A DNA stretch of 64,000 nt, taken from Ephydatia muelleri. Its lineage: Eukaryota > Porifera > Demospongiae > Spongillida > Spongillidae. Positions 61,001-64,000 of the stretch are shown one piece after another. The position numbers and the translations under genes are program-made. The DNA is taken from the NCBI GenBank assembly GCA_013339895.1, contig JABACO010000021.1, positions 310,001 to 374,000 on the forward strand. The letters are read 5' to 3'. Every line of letters begins with the position of its first letter. The stretch's first letter is position 1. A model generated the notes under the pieces. It saw only the letters and a list, made by a program, of their open reading frames with translations, made no database searches and was not told the origin of the DNA.

Positions 61001-62813
61001 CAACTGGAGGCAGAGGTGAAGAGGTTAAAGACAGAAGCTAAAGGTCAAAGAGCAGCAACAGAAGACCTGCCTGATGTCAGGGTGTCAGCTCTGGAGAGTG
61101 ATGTTGCAAGATGGGAGCAGAAGTGTCTGGAACTGGTGGCTGAGAAGCAGATGGCTCTGGAGGCAGCCATCATTCCTCGGTACATAAGATGGGTCATTGG
61201 GTCCATGCACACATGCATGTAGTGGCAGCCATCATGATGGGTCCTTGCAAGTGGCAGCCATCATGATGGGTCATTGGGTCCTTGCAAGTGGCGCCATCAT
61301 GATGGGTCATTGGGTCCTTGCAAGTGGCAGCCATCATGATGGGTCATTGGGTCCTTGCAAGTGGCAGCCATCATGATGGGTCATTGGGTCCTTGCAAGTG
61401 GCAGCCATCATGATGGGTCATTGGGTCCTTGCAAGTGGCAGCCATCATGATGGGTCATTGGGTCCTTGCAAGTGGCAGCCATCATGATGGGTCATTGGGT
61501 CCTTGCAAGTGGCAGCCATCATGATGGGTCATTGGGTCCTTGCAAGTGGCAGCCATCATGATGGGTCATTGGGTCCTTGCAAGTGGCAGCCATCATGATG
61601 GGTCATTGGGTCCTTGCAAGTGGCAGCCATCATGATGGGTCATTGGGTCCTTGCAAGTGGCAGCCATCATGATGGGTCATTGGGTCCTTGCACACTTGAT
61701 CATCATTCACTGGGAAGCCATACTCAATCACTGCAGGGATAATCGCATTGCTCAGCTTGAGAGAGAATTGGCACAGAAAGGTGACCTCACTGAAGAGCTG
61801 AAGAGACAAAAATCAAGCTACATTGCTCAGATTCAAGAGGCCAACAAAGCCTTATCAGAAACAGAAGTTAGGTGAGTAATGAGGAATGGGGAAGAGGGAG
61901 GAAATTATGGAGAATGAAAAATAGAAGCTGTGGAAAGTAGCAGAAAATATTCCCCACTACTACCTATCTTCACATTCCCACCCACCACATCCGCACCCAT
62001 ACTCACATTCCCACCCACTACACACCCACACCCACCACCTGCAGATGTGCCTCCTTGCAAGCTGCATTAGCCGAGAAGGATAGTGTCATTCGAATGCTCC
62101 AACAGTCTTTCCTTGAACCAGACAACAGTCCACCTGACGATCCTCTTCTGGCTTCATTGGACTCTCCTGGTCTGGAGAAGAAGCTGACTTACAGCAGCCG
62201 CTCGCGTTCCTCCTCACAACACTCCCTCACCTCCAACAGCTCCAAGAGTAGTGGAGACATGTTGGAACACTTTCCCACCCCCACTGCTAAGAGGAAGGCA
62301 TCACACGAAGGAGCCAGACAGAATGTCCTTGAGTACAAAGGGGCTGGAGGGAGAGTAATGGAATCCAGCCCCTCCCTTAACCATGCAAAGCACTCCCACA
62401 CTCCCCCTCCTCAGCCACACCCACCATTTGTGCACACTGGCAGTCCTATTGCACAATCCAGTTCTGTCGAGGCCACACCCAAACAACGGCCTGCCGTTGT
62501 ATACTCAGAGGTGGGAAGTGGGCGGGGTCATTCCCCTGGCTCACCCCCTTCCGTCCCCAGCCACAAGGTCAAATCAAAGAGTCCTTCCACAACCCATCAT
62601 GTCCCAGCAGCATGGGAGTGTGAGGGCGTGGCAAATGGACTGGGTACCACACATGTCCACGACACATCACTGTTGGGCTCAACAACCTCTGTCAAGTTCA
62701 TCGACTCACTGTTTGATGATTCCATACGTCCCGCAGGGTCTACAGCAGCATCTCAGCCTGGATTTGAACATGTATGCTCCCATTCTGTGTCCACGTGTCC
62801 CGTGATGATGTAA
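56331..62813 (+). CDS. SAM-domain plus angiomotin-like coiled-coil protein
   Basis: Eleven exons close in frame: 56331-56430, 56668-56718, 56782-57158, 57773-57901, 58422-58557, 58970-59010, 60107-60164, 60350-60474, 60887-61179, 61737-61871 and 62045-62813, giving 737 residues. Residues ~8-72 form a SAM domain ([47 protein letters not shown]). A basic/Ser-rich linker follows. From ~190 to ~505 is an angiomotin-type coil: [93 protein letters not shown], each with a counterpart I recall in AMOT. The tail is Ser/Pro-rich. AMOT proteins scaffold tight junctions, actin and YAP; vertebrate ones have no SAM domain. No PPxY or LPxY WW-binding motif is seen. Function is inferred as a polarity/Hippo-type scaffold. 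Confidence 0.82.
57230..57287. repeat. (TG)n microsatellite in intron 3 of the SAM-angiomotin-like gene
   Basis: About 28 uninterrupted gt repeats. Confidence 0.97.
58264..58416. repeat. (CCCT)n tract forming the intron-4 polypyrimidine region
   Basis: About 150 bp of ccct/cctt tetranucleotides ending five bases before the 3' splice site of exon 5, so the array itself supplies the polypyrimidine tract. Confidence 0.95.
59025..60022. repeat. 1-kb homopurine minisatellite in intron 6 of the SAM-angiomotin-like gene
   Basis: Almost pure G/A on the plus strand: variants of ggagggagaagggga and ggagggagaatgggga. Pyrimidines are limited to a few t residues in the aatgggg variant. It creates long open frames on both strands that are artefacts. 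Confidence 0.97.
60640..60880. repeat. Degenerate cacacatcacactctcacctc repeat in intron 8
   Basis: A/C/T-rich degenerate units of about 20-25 bp run up to the 3' splice site of exon 9 at 60887. Confidence 0.8.
61220..61695. repeat. 37-bp minisatellite derived from an exon-intron junction
   Basis: About thirteen units joining ggcagccatcat and gatgggtcattgggtcc. The same two segments flank the donor of exon 9 at 61163-61204, where about 15 bp containing the splice donor lie between them. Confidence 0.92.
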
Positions 62814-63671
62814 TCACATCCTTTATGATGTAATCATACCCTATGTGTCATGTGTACGTTTCAATGCATTACCATTTTGCTGCAACTGATTTGTAGCAGT
62901 AGAATGGCTATAGGGGGATCTGGTGTGAGCTAACACAATCTGCTGGCATAAGAAGCCATTAACATAAAAGAGAATGAGTATCTGTATTGCCAAGAAAACA
63001 AAGACTGTGTTGTGATATAAGGTGCATGTATTTGGAGGACAGTTGTATTATTTAAACGACACCCAGTTGCCCATGGCAGATCTAGAGTGGTGTGCTCTCC
63101 CTCCATCCCACATATTGTAAAACTAACTCCCCCCCCCCCCCCCCCCCCCCCCCTTTCCTGTTTGTTCCTAGATTGTATGACATAATTTTTTGGAAGTCAC
63201 AACTATAGTCTAGTCCCCAGACCCACGTACATAGCATTATAAATGTTACATTGTGTGTTTGGCGACAAGATTACATCTAAATGTACGCCAACACAACATG
63301 TACCTATACTCGTATCAGTATTACTCACTACAATTCAGAGTGCCCCAGGCTATTATGACGAAGGGATATAACGGCAAATTGTAATAAATTTTGTGAGTAG
63401 TTTTTCATTTCCTATGAACTGGAAAGTTCCTCCATTAAAATGATTATAATACATCAAACAAAGGACTATCCTAGCATCTACAAGATCATGCTCTACCTTT
63501 GGTGACCTGAAACAGATGTAGACAGAGCGGGAAAGCCATGGTTGTAAAGAATGGTCGGAAAATGCAATTCATTGGCATTGTCATATGGCTTCATCTCCAA
63601 TACTTCTCTCTGTGCAAACCCCTGGCTGTCCTCTGGCTATGTCTGTGCATTGCTATTACCTTGTTCCCTGC
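62814..63671. other. 3' flank of SAM-angiomotin-like gene and tail-to-tail gap
   Basis: Non-coding, with a ~24-bp poly-C tract at 63131-63154 and an aataaa at 63383. No gene recognised. Confidence 0.5.
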
Positions 63672-63896
63672 TCATTGTAAAGGTGCTGCTGCTTCACGAT
63701 TAACAGGTGTCTGGTGTTGGACAGCTGCAATGGGATGTTCCTTCAGAATAGCAGTATGTTCTTCTGCTGCACGTGACGAGCATGGGACTACCATGGGACT
63801 ACCCTCATCGTGCTCTGTAAGGGCTTCCTCATCAACCCCCACCTCCAACACTGCAGCTCTGAAGAAGCTCCTCCCACTATTATTGTGCCCCACCCT
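63672..63896 (-). CDS. Probable last exon of an unidentified minus-strand gene (partial)
   Basis: A 3' splice site (ttatgttgtag at 63897-63907 on the minus strand) opens a 75-codon frame with GRSFFRAAVLEVGVDEEAL and AAEEHTAILKEHPIAAVQHQ, ending in TGA at 63672. Codon composition looks coding and it fits the strand alternation of the region. The rest of the gene would lie to the right of the window. Family unknown. An open frame on the other strand (63538-63945) overlaps it and looks less protein-like. Confidence 0.4.
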   Translation of the reverse strand, partial: RVGHNNSGRSFFRAAVLEVGVDEEALTEHDEGSPMVVPCSSRAAEEHTAILKEHPIAAVQHQTPVNREAAAPLQ

Positions 63897-64000
63897 CTAC
63901 AACATAAGTAAACTGGAGCAGAAGAGTTTCATTAGTAATAAATAGGACACATCTTTATCCAAATACTATGCAGGTATAAGCAATGAAATCAATTCATATG

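Noticed and set aside
63538-63945. A 135-codon plus-strand frame near the right edge
   Set aside because: It begins in apparently non-coding sequence, is Cys/Ser-rich without domain features, and overlaps a better minus-strand exon candidate.

Overview
This window looks like nuclear DNA of an early-branching metazoan, most plausibly a sponge. The evidence is metazoan-specific genes (RYK-type receptor, angiomotin-type coiled coil, RanBP2-type nucleoporin, ANKRD39, ANKRD49), short GT-AG introns (often 49-60 nt, otherwise swollen by tandem repeats), very tight gene packing, and repeat families (Helitron-associated protein, non-LTR reverse transcriptase remnant) that I recall from demosponge genomes. 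The organism is an inference; no ribosomal or mitochondrial marker is present. LAYOUT: 1-3640 is the 3'-truncated part of a decayed Ty3/gypsy retrotransposon on the minus strand. 3844-7499 (minus) is a Helitron-associated protein remnant abutting a second repeat-associated gene, both frameshifted. 7500-9644 is non-coding with one minisatellite. 9645-18851 is a giant RanBP2-like nucleoporin ending in about 820 residues of Glu/Lys/Ala/Arg repeat. 18852-20837 holds a dead reverse transcriptase fragment and an 827-bp palindrome. From 20838 on comes a dense block: GALE (-), ANKRD49 (+), glutathione reductase (-), EMC5/MMGT1 (+), a SnoaL-like protein (-), a broken RAG1-like gene (+), ANKRD39 (-), RYK (+), an unnamed coiled-coil protein (-), NUBP2 (+), an unnamed type I membrane protein (-), a SAM-angiomotin-like protein (+), and the last exon of a minus-strand gene running off the right edge. 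With the nucleoporin included, transcription alternates strand at every one of 14 consecutive loci, so every neighbour pair is head-to-head or tail-to-tail. Five head-to-head pairs have start codons only 51-145 bp apart. Exon chains were built by hand from splice consensus, reading frame and remembered protein families; most chains close in frame to the nucleotide. Exceptions are RYK (one nucleotide off at one junction), ANKRD39 (one extra base) and the type I membrane protein (two uncertain donors). FUNCTION: this is a housekeeping neighbourhood with no shared pathway: nuclear transport, galactose metabolism, glutathione redox, ER membrane insertion, Fe-S assembly, Wnt-type reception and a cell-polarity/Hippo-type scaffold. 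The unusual content is the RAG1-like locus, the SAM-angiomotin architecture, the nucleoporin tail, a RecQ fragment carried inside a TIR element, and the many minisatellites and fold-back elements filling introns and gaps.
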